DNA of 64,000 nt from Longimicrobium sp. (GTDB taxonomy: Bacteria; Gemmatimonadota; Gemmatimonadetes; Longimicrobiales; Longimicrobiaceae), in assembly GCA_036387335.1 (NCBI GenBank), contig DASVTZ010000105.1, forward strand, positions 82,923 to 146,922, read 5' to 3'. The number at the start of each line of letters is the position of its first letter. Positions within the stretch are counted from its first letter, which is position 1. A model generated the notes under the pieces. That model was not told the origin of the DNA, did no database searches, and saw nothing but the letters and a program-made list of their open reading frames with translations. Positions 1 through 8,395 of this stretch are shown here, in pieces. The translations under genes and the position numbers were made by a program.

Positions 1-913
1 GGCTGTCGCGGCTCATGAACGCGGCCGGCGTGCGCTTCTGGATCAGGGGATACGCGGCGAGCGGCATCCACATCGTCATCCCGCCGCCGCCGTCCGTGCC
101 GGTGAAGCGCGGCGGCGCGACGCCCACGACCTCCACCGGAAAGCCGTTGACGCGAATCGTGCGGCCGATCACGCTGCGCTCGCCCCCGAATCGCTGCCGC
201 CACATCGCGTGGCTGATCATCGCGGTCGGCGGCGACGTCATGCGCATCACGTCCCTCTCCGCGGGCGGCGCGGCGCCGAGTGCCGGGTGCACGCCCAGGA
301 TGCCGAAGTAGTTGGGCGTCGCGTAGATCAGCCGCACGGTGACGGCGTCCGCATCGCCGAGGTTCACGAGGGCGGACTCGCTGGCGTACGCCGCCACGCC
401 GCCGAACAGCTCCGCGCGGCCCGCGTACTCCTGCACCTCCGGCCACGACAGCAGGCGCGGCTGCTCCCCCATCCCCTCCGCGCGCACGGTCCCGCGGATG
501 CGCACCAGCGACGCGTCGCGCGCGATCCCCGGCGCGGGCATCGTGGCGATCGAGTTGAGAAAGGTGAAGAGCACCACGTTGGTGCCGATCCCCAGCGACA
601 GCACGACGACGATGGTGAGGGTGGAGAGCGGCGTGCGGCGGTAGTGGCGGACGGCGTAGCGCAGGTCGGCGGCGAGGCCCTCGATCCAGGGAAGGCCGCG
701 CTGCTCGCGCACGCTCTCCACTGCCTGCGTGAGCCCGCCCGACGCGATCAGCGCCCGCCGCCGCGCCTCGGCCGGGGTCATGCCGCGGCGGACGTTCTCG
801 TCGGTCTCCATCTGTAGGTGCGCCTCCATCTCCGCGCGCAGGTCGTCATCGGCGCCCGTGTGGCCCCGGAAGACGGCGCTCACGCGCGCCAGCGCCCTGC
901 GTATCGCTTTCAT
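1..913 (-). CDS. ADOP-type ABC transporter permease (partial, C-terminus beyond the window)
   Basis: The reading frame starts at 913 and runs off the left edge, so only about 300 N-terminal residues are visible. An acidic-basic prefix (AEMEAHLQMETDENVRRGM, near residues 27-45) is typical of the permease prefix of acidobacterial duplicated orphan permeases. A first membrane segment follows (TLTIVVVLSLGIGTN, about 98-112), then a MacB-like periplasmic core domain. The family consists of FtsX/MacB-fold permeases that usually lack an adjacent ATPase. Its start overlaps the stop of the PadR gene by 4 bp (ATGA), so the two are one transcript. The substrate cannot be told from sequence. Confidence 0.85.
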   Translation of the reverse strand, partial: MKAIRRALARVSAVFRGHTGADDDLRAEMEAHLQMETDENVRRGMTPAEARRRALIASGGLTQAVESVREQRGLPWIEGLAADLRYAVRHYRRTPLSTLTIVVVLSLGIGTNVVLFTFLNSIATMPAPGIARDASLVRIRGTVRAEGMGEQPRLLSWPEVQEYAGRAELFGGVAAYASESALVNLGDADAVTVRLIYATPNYFGILGVHPALGAAPPAERDVMRMTSPPTAMISHAMWRQRFGGERSVIGRTIRVNGFPVEVVGVAPPRFTGTDGGGGMTMWMPLAAYPLIQKRTPAAFMSRDS

Positions 914-1251
914 GCGGGCTCCCGCTTCAGTGCGAAAAAGGTTGCGATCAGCTCCGCCGTCCGCTGCCATTCGTGGAGCTCGCGCGCCAGCTCCTTGCGG
1001 CCCGCGGGCGTGAGCGAGTAGAACTTGGCGCGGCGATTGTTCTCCGACTGGCCCCACTCGGCCGTCACGAAGCCCTCCTGCTCCAGCTTCAGCAGGGCGG
1101 GGTAGAGCGTGCCGTAGTTCAGCTCCAGCTGGTGCCTGCTCGTCTCCTCGATCCGCCGCGCCACGCCGTAGCCGTGCAGCGGCCCCAGCACGTCGAGGGT
1201 CTTCAGGATCATGAGCGCGAGCGTCCCCGGCTGAACGTCGCGTTTTTCCAT
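910..1251 (-). CDS. PadR family transcriptional regulator
   Basis: A 113-residue protein with the PadR winged-helix layout: PGTLALMILKTLDVLGPLHGYG near the N-terminus, ELNYGTLYPALLKLEQEGFV as recognition helix and wing, then a dimerising C-terminal helix (RKELARELHEW). PadR proteins of this size usually repress the transporter gene they sit beside. The ATGA overlap with the ADOP permease fits that. A clear Shine-Dalgarno (AGGAGAG) precedes the ATG, and two copies of a 15-bp near-palindrome lie just upstream (1263-1277 and 1309-1323). Those are good candidates for its own operator. Confidence 0.93.
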   Translation of the reverse strand: MEKRDVQPGTLALMILKTLDVLGPLHGYGVARRIEETSRHQLELNYGTLYPALLKLEQEGFVTAEWGQSENNRRAKFYSLTPAGRKELARELHEWQRTAELIATFFALKREPA

Positions 1252-1262
1252 CCGTTCTCTCC

Positions 1263-1277
1263 TATGGGTTGCCCATA
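1263..1277. promoter_or_regulatory. Putative PadR operator, proximal copy
   Basis: Perfect 6-3-6 inverted repeat TATGGG-TTG-CCCATA, directly upstream of the padR-like ribosome binding site. A second copy matching at 12 of 15 positions lies 46 bp further upstream. Position and symmetry suggest autoregulation; binding is inferred. Confidence 0.6.
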
Positions 1278-1308
1278 CGTGAGGGGCGCGATTTCGGTTT
1301 CATCTCCC

Positions 1309-1323
1309 TATGGTTAGCCAATA
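1309..1323. promoter_or_regulatory. Putative PadR operator, distal copy
   Basis: TATGGTTAGCCAATA matches the proximal 15-mer at 12 of 15 positions, including both outer TATGG/ATA ends. The 46-bp start-to-start spacing is between four and five helical turns, so a looped or cooperative arrangement is possible. Confidence 0.5.
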
Positions 1324-1429
1324 GGATGATGGAAACGGCGGCCGAGCGCAAGCATCTCGAGGTCAGCGCGCGTCCTGAACGGCTTGCCTCACGCGGAGAC
1401 GCGGAGACGCGGAAGAGAAAAGCGGAGAA

Positions 1430-1462
1430 AGCCCCACGCCGGGCCTGGCGTGGGGCTCCTTT
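1430..1462 (-). terminator. Hairpin downstream of the 229-residue membrane protein gene
   Basis: An 11-bp perfect stem (AGCCCCACGCC / GGCGTGGGGCT, 1430-1440 and 1447-1457) with a 6-base loop sits 28 bp past the stop of the gene at 1490-2179. On the minus strand a T/C-rich tract follows; on the plus strand CCTTTT follows. It can serve as a bidirectional terminator. Confidence 0.65.
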
Positions 1463-1489
1463 TGATGCTCCGCGCGGATGAACCGGAGC

Positions 1490-2179
1490 TCAGCTTGTCG
1501 CGGGCGGGTCGCCGTCGATGATGGCGGCGGCGCGGGCGGCGATGAAGTCCATCTGCCGGCGGCGGGTGTCGGCCCAGCGGGGGAGGCGAAGGATGTTGGC
1601 GCCGAACGCCGCGACGCTCGATGCGGCGATGAAGACCGGCACGAACAGGTCCTGCGGCGCTCCGCCCAGGAACGCGGAGCCCAGCCCCAGCGCCCCCGTC
1701 ACGAATCCGATGCCGGCGACGGCGTTCAGGGAGCGCGCGTCGCCCTTTACCGTGCCCAGCCGGAGCCGGTAGCCGTTCCCCGTCGGCTCCACGCAGGCGT
1801 GCAGGTTCCCGTTGGCCCACTCCCGCAGCCCGCCCTGCGATGCCACTCGTCCGCGCGCGCCGAACGTCGCCCTGAGCTCGCCCACGAGCTGCTCCCACTC
1901 CGCGTCCCGGGGCGCGCGCGGCAGCGGGACGACGCGGATCACCTCGATGGGCATCCCCAGCGACGTGCGTGCAGGCGCCTCCAGGGCACGCGTCTCGAGA
2001 GCCGCCGCCGCGCGGGCCACTTCCCCCGCGTCCAGCCCGGCCTCGCGCCCGATCTGCTGCAGCTCCGCCAGCGTCAGCCCCGGCGCGGCCGTCGGCTGCG
2101 GATTCGCCAGCTCCCGGCGCGCCGCCACCGCGAAAATCTCCCGGACTTCATCGTCGTCGTAGGTGCGCTGCGGTGCCAT
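1490..2179 (-). CDS. Hypothetical membrane protein, 229 residues
   Basis: Not assigned to a named family. The N-terminal 60 residues look like a helical, short-domain region with GLTLAELQQIGREAGLDAG, which resembles a small helical recognition motif. The middle (about 75-150) is soluble and contains a conserved-looking stretch on charged and hydrophobic residues. Two hydrophobic segments follow (IGFVTGALGLGSAFLGG and DLFVPVFIAASSVAAFGAN, about 155-200), then a basic tail. The topology is therefore a cytoplasmic N-terminal domain with a two-helix membrane anchor. It stands alone between other minus-strand genes. Confidence 0.7.
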   Translation of the reverse strand: MAPQRTYDDDEVREIFAVAARRELANPQPTAAPGLTLAELQQIGREAGLDAGEVARAAAALETRALEAPARTSLGMPIEVIRVVPLPRAPRDAEWEQLVGELRATFGARGRVASQGGLREWANGNLHACVEPTGNGYRLRLGTVKGDARSLNAVAGIGFVTGALGLGSAFLGGAPQDLFVPVFIAASSVAAFGANILRLPRWADTRRRQMDFIAARAAAIIDGDPPATS

Positions 2180-2290
2180 GGTTTTCTCTCGTGCGGCGGT
2201 TCGGCGTGACGGCTGCCTGTATGATATACGAAAAAGGCTTCGGCCGCCCGGGTGTACGAGGCCAGGGCCTCCGCGGGTTCACGGTGCGCG

Positions 2291-2322
2291 AAGGGGCGGC
2301 GCCCGATGAGCGCCGCCCCTTT
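2291..2322 (-). terminator. Hairpin downstream of the DUF4242 gene
   Basis: A 10-bp perfect stem GGGGCGGCGC / GCGCCGCCCC (2293-2302 and 2310-2319), 7-base loop, about 20 bp beyond the stop at 2342. On the plus strand it is followed by TTTCTCTC. Likely transcription end for the gene at 2342-2650. Confidence 0.6.
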
Positions 2323-2341
2323 CTCTCGCGGTCCAGCGCGT

Positions 2342-2650
2342 TCAGCCCGGCAGCGGAACGGCGGGTCGGGCGTTGGTTCCCTCCGCGGTCGTGGGGTCGA
2401 TGACCTCGAGCACCTCCTGCACGGAGTCCGCGGGGAAGCCGCCCTGCCGCGCGTGCTCCCGGATCATCTCCTCGTTCGGCGCGATGTAGAGGCAGGTGAT
2501 CTTGTCGCCGGTCACGTAGCTCTGCACCCACTGGATCTGCGGCCCGAGTCCCTGCAGCACGCCGCACGACTTCTGCGCGATCGCGGTGAGATCCTGCGTG
2601 GAGAGTTGGCCGGCGCCTGGAATGTTGCGCTCGATCAGGTATTTCGGCAT
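2342..2650 (-). CDS. DUF4242 family small protein
   Basis: A 102-residue protein beginning MPKYLIERNIPGAG, the usual start of DUF4242 proteins, with CGVLQGLGPQIQWVQSYV and an EHARQGGFPADSV segment. Members are small ferredoxin-fold alpha/beta proteins, some reported to bind nickel; no enzymatic role is established. The frame stays open far upstream, but similarity begins at this ATG. An acidic, proline-rich tail ends the protein. It has no operon partner. Confidence 0.85.
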   Translation of the reverse strand: MPKYLIERNIPGAGQLSTQDLTAIAQKSCGVLQGLGPQIQWVQSYVTGDKITCLYIAPNEEMIREHARQGGFPADSVQEVLEVIDPTTAEGTNARPAVPLPG

Positions 2651-2862
2651 GAGTCCATCGCTCCGGATGTGAGGGTTAGGGGAGCAGGCGGAGCCAGGAT
2701 TATGCGCGCGCCGTGTCGGCAGAACAAGAGTGGTGTGCGCCGGAAGGTGCCGGGTCCTGCGACGAGTGTTTCCTGCGATCTTGCGGTGTTCCGCGCCGGG
2801 CGCGACTCTGTACGTGCTGGCCGTAGCTTCACGGCGCCGAACCTCTACCCGCCGATCCCGCC

Positions 2863-4431
2863 ATGCCGCAACGCCTCCTCCTGAGCGCCCTGCTGGTGCT
2901 CGCCACGCTCTGCGCCGGGCCGGCGCGCGCGCAGCAGGACACCGCCGCGCTGGCCGCCGCCTGCGACCGCGGCACCGCGCAGTCGTGCTTCGACCTCGCC
3001 AAGCGGCTGCACAGTGGGACGCCACGCGACGCACCCCGTGCCGCCGCCCTGTACCGCCGCGCGTGCGAGCGGGGCAACCTGTGGGGATGCACCAACCTCG
3101 GGTCGATGCTGGAGAATGCCGAAGGGGTTGCGGCCGACAGCGCGCAGGCGCTCGCGCTCTACCGGCGGGCGTGCGAGGGCGGCGACTTCCTCGGCTGCGC
3201 CAACGCGGGCGGCGCCTTCGAGTACGGTGTGGGCACGGCGCGCGATGCACGGCAGGCGACCGGGTTCTACCGCCGGGCGTGCGAGGGAGGCGAGGCGCGC
3301 GGGTGCTACGGGATGGGCGACCTGCTCTGGCGGGGTGAGGGCGTCGCGCAGGACTCCGCGCAGGCGGTGGCGCACTACCGCCGCGCGTGCGAAGGGAACC
3401 ACCTGCCCGGGTGCCGCAACCTCGGGGTGCTGTACGAGCATGGCAGCGGCGTGCCGCGCGATGTGGCGCAGGCGGTGGCCCTGTACCGCCGCGCCTGCGA
3501 TGGAGACGAGCCGCACGCCTGCGTCTACCTCGGCTATCTGTACGAGCGCGGCGAGGGCGCTCCCGAGAACCCGGCAGGGGCGGTGGAGCTGTACCGGCGC
3601 GGCTGCGAGGGCGGCAGTCCCATGGGATGCAAGTACCTGGGCGACATGTACTGGAACGGCATCGGCGTGGCGGAGGACCACGCGGCGGCCACCCCGTACT
3701 TCCGCCGCTCCTGCGACGACCGCTACGCGGAAGGATGCAGGGCGCTCGGCGTATCGTACGAGAACGGCGCGGGCGTACCCAAGGACCTGCCGCGGGCGCT
3801 CGCGCTCTTCTCACAGGCGTGCGAGAGCGGCGATGCGGTCGCGTGCCGCTACCAGGGCGACTTCTACGCCGAGGGCACCGGCACCGCGCGCGACGAGCCG
3901 CGGGCCAGGGCGCTCTTTCGCAGGGCGTGCGAGGGTGGAGACCAGGAGGCGTGCCCCCTCGCCGCCGGAGCGGGCGCGGCCGCGGAGGGGAACACGGGCG
4001 CCGCGCCGCCCGCCGACTCCGTCCTGGCGATCTTTCGCGACCCCGAAGTCGCCGGCTACCGCCTGACCGCCGCGAGCATGGTGAAGTTCATGGCGGCGAC
4101 GCGCGCCATCGAGGCGCTCTCCGCCGCCGACTCGTCGCTCCGCACCGTGCTGCAGCCCGCCTCCCCCTCCGGCGCCGGCCTCACGCTCGCGCAGATCGTC
4201 GCGAAGTTGAGCGGGACGCCGGCCATCCGGGCGGAGATCGCGCGCGTTGGGATGGAGACGCGGGAGTACGCCCTCTTCATGCTCGCCACGCTGCGCGCGA
4301 TCCCCGGCGCGGTGATGGCGGAGGTGAACGGCGGCGAGACGCGGGTCGCCCCCGGCGTGGAAGCGGACAACGTGCGCTTCCTCCGTGAGCACCGGCAGGA
4401 GATGGAGTTCCTGGTGGGAGTCCGGCCCTAG
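2863..4431 (+). CDS. Secreted Sel1-like repeat protein
   Basis: A 522-residue protein with a cleavable signal peptide (LLLSALLVLATLCAGPARA, cleavage near residue 23). About ten tandem Sel1-like repeats of roughly 36 residues follow up to residue 370, each with the pattern ALYRRACEGGD..GC.NLG..YE.G.GV..D. Two cysteines per repeat, spaced as in Helicobacter Hcp proteins, would form one disulfide each in the periplasm. An Ala/Gly-rich linker leads to a C-terminal helical domain (about 385-522) found next to no known catalytic motif. Sel1 proteins usually act as scaffolds; no client is identifiable. The gene is followed after 13 bp by the ankyrin gene. Confidence 0.9.
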   Translation: MPQRLLLSALLVLATLCAGPARAQQDTAALAAACDRGTAQSCFDLAKRLHSGTPRDAPRAAALYRRACERGNLWGCTNLGSMLENAEGVAADSAQALALYRRACEGGDFLGCANAGGAFEYGVGTARDARQATGFYRRACEGGEARGCYGMGDLLWRGEGVAQDSAQAVAHYRRACEGNHLPGCRNLGVLYEHGSGVPRDVAQAVALYRRACDGDEPHACVYLGYLYERGEGAPENPAGAVELYRRGCEGGSPMGCKYLGDMYWNGIGVAEDHAAATPYFRRSCDDRYAEGCRALGVSYENGAGVPKDLPRALALFSQACESGDAVACRYQGDFYAEGTGTARDEPRARALFRRACEGGDQEACPLAAGAGAAAEGNTGAAPPADSVLAIFRDPEVAGYRLTAASMVKFMAATRAIEALSAADSSLRTVLQPASPSGAGLTLAQIVAKLSGTPAIRAEIARVGMETREYALFMLATLRAIPGAVMAEVNGGETRVAPGVEADNVRFLREHRQEMEFLVGVRP

Positions 4432-4444
4432 CGCGCGCTAAGCG

Positions 4445-5044
4445 ATGAGCGGCCAAGCGCAAGACGTGCTCATGTACGTGCCCGTCATCGCCGCCGGGCT
4501 CTACCTGCTGCGCCGGCTGTGGACGCTGGCGCGGCCGCGGAGGACGGGGGACGAGGTGGCGAAGAAGCGGGAGGCGGAGCTCTACGACGCCGTCCTGCGC
4601 CGCGACGTCACCTCCGCGGCCGAGGCGCTGATGAACGGCGCGTCGGCCAACCATGCCCGCGTGGACCGCTGGAACTACGGGGAGTCGAGCGAGCCGGTGC
4701 TCCACCTCGCGTGCAAGCAGCACGACCTGGAGATGGTGGAGCTCCTGATCTCGCACGGGGCCAACCCGGACGCGCAGTACGAGAAGCTCGCCAGCGGCTA
4801 CTTCGAGTACGAACCGTGTCTGCACGCCGCGGCGAGGGGGCCGGTGCCGGATTACGACGCCGGCCTGGGCCGCGTGACGCCGCGGCACCTGGAGATCATG
4901 CGCATCCTGCTGGAGAACGGCGCGGACCCGAACGTCCCGTACCGCGACCGTGACGACGCGTACCGCGAGCTCAACCTTCTCGGCAGCGTGCAGGACAATC
5001 CGGAGCTGGTGGCGCTGCTGTTGAAGCACGGCGCCCGCGCGTGA
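4445..5044 (+). CDS. Membrane-anchored ankyrin repeat protein
   Basis: A 199-residue protein with an N-terminal hydrophobic segment (VLMYVPVIAAGLYLLRRLW, about 8-26) and then ankyrin repeats. These include DLEMVELLISHGANPD and HLEIMRILLENGADPNV, with a final repeat NPELVALLLKHGARA. The repeats would face the cytoplasm. It lies 13 bp after the Sel1-repeat gene and 37 bp before a coiled-coil membrane protein on the same strand, so the three are probably one operon of protein-interaction modules. Confidence 0.88.
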   Translation: MSGQAQDVLMYVPVIAAGLYLLRRLWTLARPRRTGDEVAKKREAELYDAVLRRDVTSAAEALMNGASANHARVDRWNYGESSEPVLHLACKQHDLEMVELLISHGANPDAQYEKLASGYFEYEPCLHAAARGPVPDYDAGLGRVTPRHLEIMRILLENGADPNVPYRDRDDAYRELNLLGSVQDNPELVALLLKHGARA

Positions 5045-5081
5045 GACACCCCCGATCCCAAGCCACCAAGCCCCGCGCCCC

Positions 5082-6215
5082 ATGAGATACCTCTCGACCT
5101 CGTCCGGGCGCCTTCGCAAGACGTGGGGAATCCGCGTGGGAATGGTCGCCGCGGGCGCGGTGTGGCTGGCGCTGGTGTCGACGACGCTGCCGATCCAGCA
5201 GGGGGACACGGTGGGGCCGTACACGCTGGCGCGACGGTGGGCGCTGGCGGGGTGTCTGCTGGGGCTGGCGATCGGATGGATGGCACGGGGGCGGCGCCGC
5301 GTGCGCAACCTCCTCGCGCTGGCGACCGTGACGAGCGGGGTGTTCGCCGCCACGTTCGCGCCCGTCCAGACAGAGGCGCCGATGGAGAACTTCCTCGGCG
5401 GCGCATTCGTGGGGCTGACGATGTTCGCGCTTCCCATCCTGCTGGTGCTGTACGGACTGCGCGGTGGCATCGCGCGCAGCGCGGAGGGCGAGCCGGCTCC
5501 GCTCCCCGCCGCCGCGCCCGATCCACAGACACCCACACTTGCGGGGCTGCGCGAGGACGAGGAGCGGATCCGCGGCCGGCTGAGGGAGATCGCGGCGCAG
5601 CGCCAGCGCCTGGACGCGGCCGATGCGCTGCTCGCGCGTGAGCTGGACGCGGCCACGCGCGCGCCGATCCGCGCCCGGCTGGACCACGCGCGCGGCGTGC
5701 TCGGCGAGCAGGAAGCGAGGCACGAGGCCCGTCTCTGGTCCATCGCCCTGGTGCACTGGCAGCATCGCCTGGCGCCGCTGGCCGAAACGCGCGACACCGC
5801 CGGCACCGACCCCCGCGCGCGGCTGGACGCGCTCGCCGCCATCGAGCGCGACGGCAGGGCGCTGCTGGACCGCTGGCGCGCGAACGGGGACGCGGCGGCC
5901 ACGCACGAGGGCGAGCGCTGCATCACCCACATGCGCGACCTGCTGGAGCGGTGCTCGGAGCTTCGCCAGCAGATCGCGGTGGAGCAGGCGATGCTCGCCC
6001 TGCGCGGCATCAGCCCCGACGAGGACGAGCGGCGCACCACCGCCCTCTCCACCGAGCCGCTGGAGAGCCTGCGCACGAGCCGGGGCCTCGCCGCCGAGCT
6101 GGCCGCGCTGGAGATGGAGCACGCGCGCCTCGCGGAAGACCACGACGAGGCCCGCGACGTGGAACGCTTCCTCCGCGAGCTGGAAGGCAAGGCGGGCGGG
6201 CGCCAGGATCGCTGA
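5082..6215 (+). CDS. Hypothetical membrane protein with long coiled coil
   Basis: A 377-residue protein not assigned to a family. Three hydrophobic segments occupy the first 130 residues (MVAAGAVWLALVSTTL, ALAGCLLGLAIGWMA, AFVGLTMFALPILLVLYGL). From about residue 150 to the end it is strongly charged and helical, rich in Glu, Arg and Ala with heptad-like leucines (DEERIRGRLREIAAQRQRL; LAAELAALEMEHARLAEDH), so a cytoplasmic coiled coil is likely. It is the last gene of the Sel1-ankyrin-coiled-coil run, and converges on the methyltransferase gene 8 bp away. Confidence 0.75.
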   Translation: MRYLSTSSGRLRKTWGIRVGMVAAGAVWLALVSTTLPIQQGDTVGPYTLARRWALAGCLLGLAIGWMARGRRRVRNLLALATVTSGVFAATFAPVQTEAPMENFLGGAFVGLTMFALPILLVLYGLRGGIARSAEGEPAPLPAAAPDPQTPTLAGLREDEERIRGRLREIAAQRQRLDAADALLARELDAATRAPIRARLDHARGVLGEQEARHEARLWSIALVHWQHRLAPLAETRDTAGTDPRARLDALAAIERDGRALLDRWRANGDAAATHEGERCITHMRDLLERCSELRQQIAVEQAMLALRGISPDEDERRTTALSTEPLESLRTSRGLAAELAALEMEHARLAEDHDEARDVERFLRELEGKAGGRQDR

Positions 6216-6223
6216 ACGGCGCC

Positions 6224-6835
6224 TCAGCCCGGCTTCCGCAGCAGCGCCAGCGAAAAGAAACCGCCGAGCCCCGCCGTCTCCCGGTGCTCCACGACGAGGG
6301 ACGTCTGCGCGACGAGGGGGCCGAGCTGGCGGGTGATGTCGGTGGCCACGATGCGCGCCACCCCGTTCGCGGCGCGGCGCAGCAGGGACGGCTGCGCGCC
6401 CTCGGGAACCCACTTGTCCAGCACGGTCGCGCGTCCGCCCGGGCGCAGCACGCGCTCCGCCTCGCGCAGCGCCGCCAGCGGATCGGGTACTACGGCGAGA
6501 ATCAGGTGCAGGAGGACGGCATCGTACGACGCGTCGGGCAGATCCAGCGCCTGCGCGTCCATCACCCGCGCATCGGCGGGGCGGCCGAGGGCGGCGGCGC
6601 GGCGGCGGGTGCGCTCCACCATGACGGGCGTCAGGTCCGTCGCGGTCACGAGCACGCCGGGCGGAAGGTGATCCAGGTCCGCCCCGGTGCCGCACCCGTC
6701 CACCAGCACCCGCTCGCCCGCCCGCAGATCCAGCAGCGCCGCCGCCCGCCGCCGATGCGCATCCATCCGCACCACCGCGTCGTAGACGGGCGCGATCAGT
6801 GTGTAGCGGATGCGGTTCCAGGCCAGCGCATCCAC
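6224..6835 (-). CDS. Class I SAM-dependent methyltransferase
   Basis: A 203-residue protein with the UbiE-like layout: VYDAVV.MDAHR near the start, motif I VLVDGCGTGADLDHL (about 43-57), acidic end of beta-2 in TATDLTPVMVERTRRR, a MDAQALDLPDASYDAV motif and a post-motif LRPGGRATVLDKW. The substrate is not predictable. It is separated from the upstream acyltransferase gene by a repeat element, so it is probably transcribed separately. Confidence 0.9.
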   Translation of the reverse strand: MDALAWNRIRYTLIAPVYDAVVRMDAHRRRAAALLDLRAGERVLVDGCGTGADLDHLPPGVLVTATDLTPVMVERTRRRAAALGRPADARVMDAQALDLPDASYDAVLLHLILAVVPDPLAALREAERVLRPGGRATVLDKWVPEGAQPSLLRRAANGVARIVATDITRQLGPLVAQTSLVVEHRETAGLGGFFSLALLRKPG

Positions 6836-6857
6836 GAGCTCAGCTCCTCACACACCG

Positions 6858-6944
6858 CCCCCTCTCTCGATAACGGCGAGGGCGCAGCCCTCTCCTGTTA
6901 TCGGGAGAGGGGGCAGCGAGGAACGAGCGGGGGTGAGGGCCCCT
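6858..6944. repeat. Intergenic repeat family A, copy 1
   Basis: A GC-rich hairpin element containing CCCTCTCTCGATAAC, GGCGAGGGC, AGCCCTCTCCTGTTATCGGG and AGCGAGGAACGAGCGGGGGT. Its inner arms (CCTCTC.CGATAAC with GTTATCGGGAGAGG) pair as a long stem. Related copies are at 16793-16880, 35630-35713 (reverse) and 35772-35842. The right end abuts the stop codon of the acyltransferase gene. Confidence 0.85.
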
Positions 6945-7756
6945 CACGCCAGCTCCCTGAACAACCGCTCCCGCGCCTCGCCGATCATGGCGCGCACCCG
7001 GTCGCGCAGCGCGGGCACGTCCGCCAGCGTCAGCCCCGTCGTCTCCACCGGATCCAGGACGTGGGCGACGGCGCGGGCGCGGTTGATCAGCCAGGTGCCC
7101 TTGGGGATGGCGTCGCGCGTGCCCGCCACGGCGATGGGAAGGATGGGGCACCCCAGCTCCACGGCCAGTCGAAAGGCGCCGTCGCGAAAGGGCTGCATCT
7201 CGCCGGTAGCGGATCGCGTGCCCTCGGGCATGATCATCACGCTGACGCCCTTGGCCAGCCGGTCGCGGCACTCCTCCAGCGCCGATGCGCGGCTGCGCAC
7301 GTCGCCACGCCGCACGGCGATGTCGCCGGCCATGCGCATCATCCATCCCATCATGGGGATCTTGAAGATGGCCTCCTTGGAAAGCCACTTCATCTCCCAC
7401 GGCAGGTGCGAGATCAGGAAGATGTCCGCGAACGACTCGTGGTTCGCCACCGCCACGTAGGGGCGGCGCGGATCCTGGATGCGCACGCCGGTCGTGCGGA
7501 ACTTCCACAGCGGATTGAGCGCCACCAGCGCCACCGCGGCACGCCGGAACCAGCGGCCCACCGTGTAGCGCCCCGGATCGCCCGGCACGGTGAAGACGTA
7601 CACGATCCCCAGCAGCGGCACCCACAGGAGCACGATGACCGCGCTGCAGAGCCACACCCAGACCGAAGCAAGACGCTGGATCACGAAAACAGAGAGTCGA
7701 AGCGGGAGGTGACGGACCGCGGCCCGGGTCCGCACAGGACGGGCCAGGGCGTGCAT
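6944..7756 (-). CDS. 1-acyl-sn-glycerol-3-phosphate acyltransferase family protein (PlsC-like)
   Basis: About 270 residues from ATG 7756. A membrane segment (VWVWLCSAVIVLLWVPLLG, about 35-55) precedes the acyltransferase domain with the catalytic NHESFAD (HX4D) motif, the PEGTRSATG motif and the PILPIAVAGTRDAIPKG substrate-binding motif. Together these are diagnostic for PlsC-type enzymes that make phosphatidic acid from lysophosphatidate at the inner membrane, although some relatives acylate other lipids. The frame stays open upstream to 8179, but that is a high-GC artefact covering the divergent lipoprotein gene. Its stop lies in a family A repeat. Confidence 0.9.
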   Translation of the reverse strand: MHALARPVRTRAAVRHLPLRLSVFVIQRLASVWVWLCSAVIVLLWVPLLGIVYVFTVPGDPGRYTVGRWFRRAAVALVALNPLWKFRTTGVRIQDPRRPYVAVANHESFADIFLISHLPWEMKWLSKEAIFKIPMMGWMMRMAGDIAVRRGDVRSRASALEECRDRLAKGVSVMIMPEGTRSATGEMQPFRDGAFRLAVELGCPILPIAVAGTRDAIPKGTWLINRARAVAHVLDPVETTGLTLADVPALRDRVRAMIGEARERLFRELA

Positions 7757-7831
7757 ACACCCCACCTGTGTCAGAGGTCGCCCGCCTCGCTCGTTCCCAC
7801 GCCGTTCGTCCCGGATCACAGGAGCCCATCG

Positions 7832-8206
7832 ATGCGCACCCGATTCTTCGCCGCTATGCTGATCGCGCTCGCCGCGTGCGGGGGCGAGGAGGCGCCGCAC
7901 ATTCCGCCCGAGCACGCGCGCGCCTTCGCCATCTGCCAGGGGACGATGCGCGAGCGGTACGAGGACTGGAGAAAGGTCCATCGCAAGGAGATGAGCCCCG
8001 CCGAGTTCGCGCGCCGCATACGCTTCGGCGAGCTGGGGAGCGAGGGGACGGCGGTGCGCGCGCTGGGCGGAGGCGTGTACGAGGTGCAGGGCTGGGCGGA
8101 CCGCCCCAACGGTTCGCGCCAGCGAGAGGGCACCTTTCGCGGCCAGTTCACCTGCACGCTGCGTGAAAGCTGGACCCACGCGGCGCCGATGCAGGTGGTC
8201 GGCTGA
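7832..8206 (+). CDS. Small lipoprotein of unknown function
   Basis: A 124-residue protein with a short lipoprotein signal (FFAAMLIALAAC, lipobox LAAC with the acylated Cys near residue 16). The mature part contains ICQGTMRERYEDWRKVHRKE and a C-terminal beta-rich region (GGGVYEVQGWADRPNGSR, FRGQFTCTL) that resembles small secreted beta-sandwich proteins. No family assigned. A ribosome binding site (GGAG) precedes the ATG. It is divergent from the acyltransferase gene. Confidence 0.82.
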   Translation: MRTRFFAAMLIALAACGGEEAPHIPPEHARAFAICQGTMRERYEDWRKVHRKEMSPAEFARRIRFGELGSEGTAVRALGGGVYEVQGWADRPNGSRQREGTFRGQFTCTLRESWTHAAPMQVVG

Positions 8207-8395
8207 TGACGGGGCAGCGCGCCTACGCCGTCCTACACGCGCAGCCCGCCACGCGAAAAATCAAGCCACAGTGGACAGGCCTTCCTTCCGTGGCTTGCAG
8301 TTCCCTCTGTGTTATGCTGTTGCGGTTCGCGCGCAGGCACCGCGGCGGCCGTCGGGGGCCACCGCGGGATCGCGAAATCTGTGGAGCGGGATCGG

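Noticed and set aside
5951..7831. Plus-strand open frame running through the methyltransferase and acyltransferase genes into the lipoprotein gene
   Set aside because: Only the last part from ATG 7832 has a lipoprotein signal and ribosome site; the rest is antisense noise.
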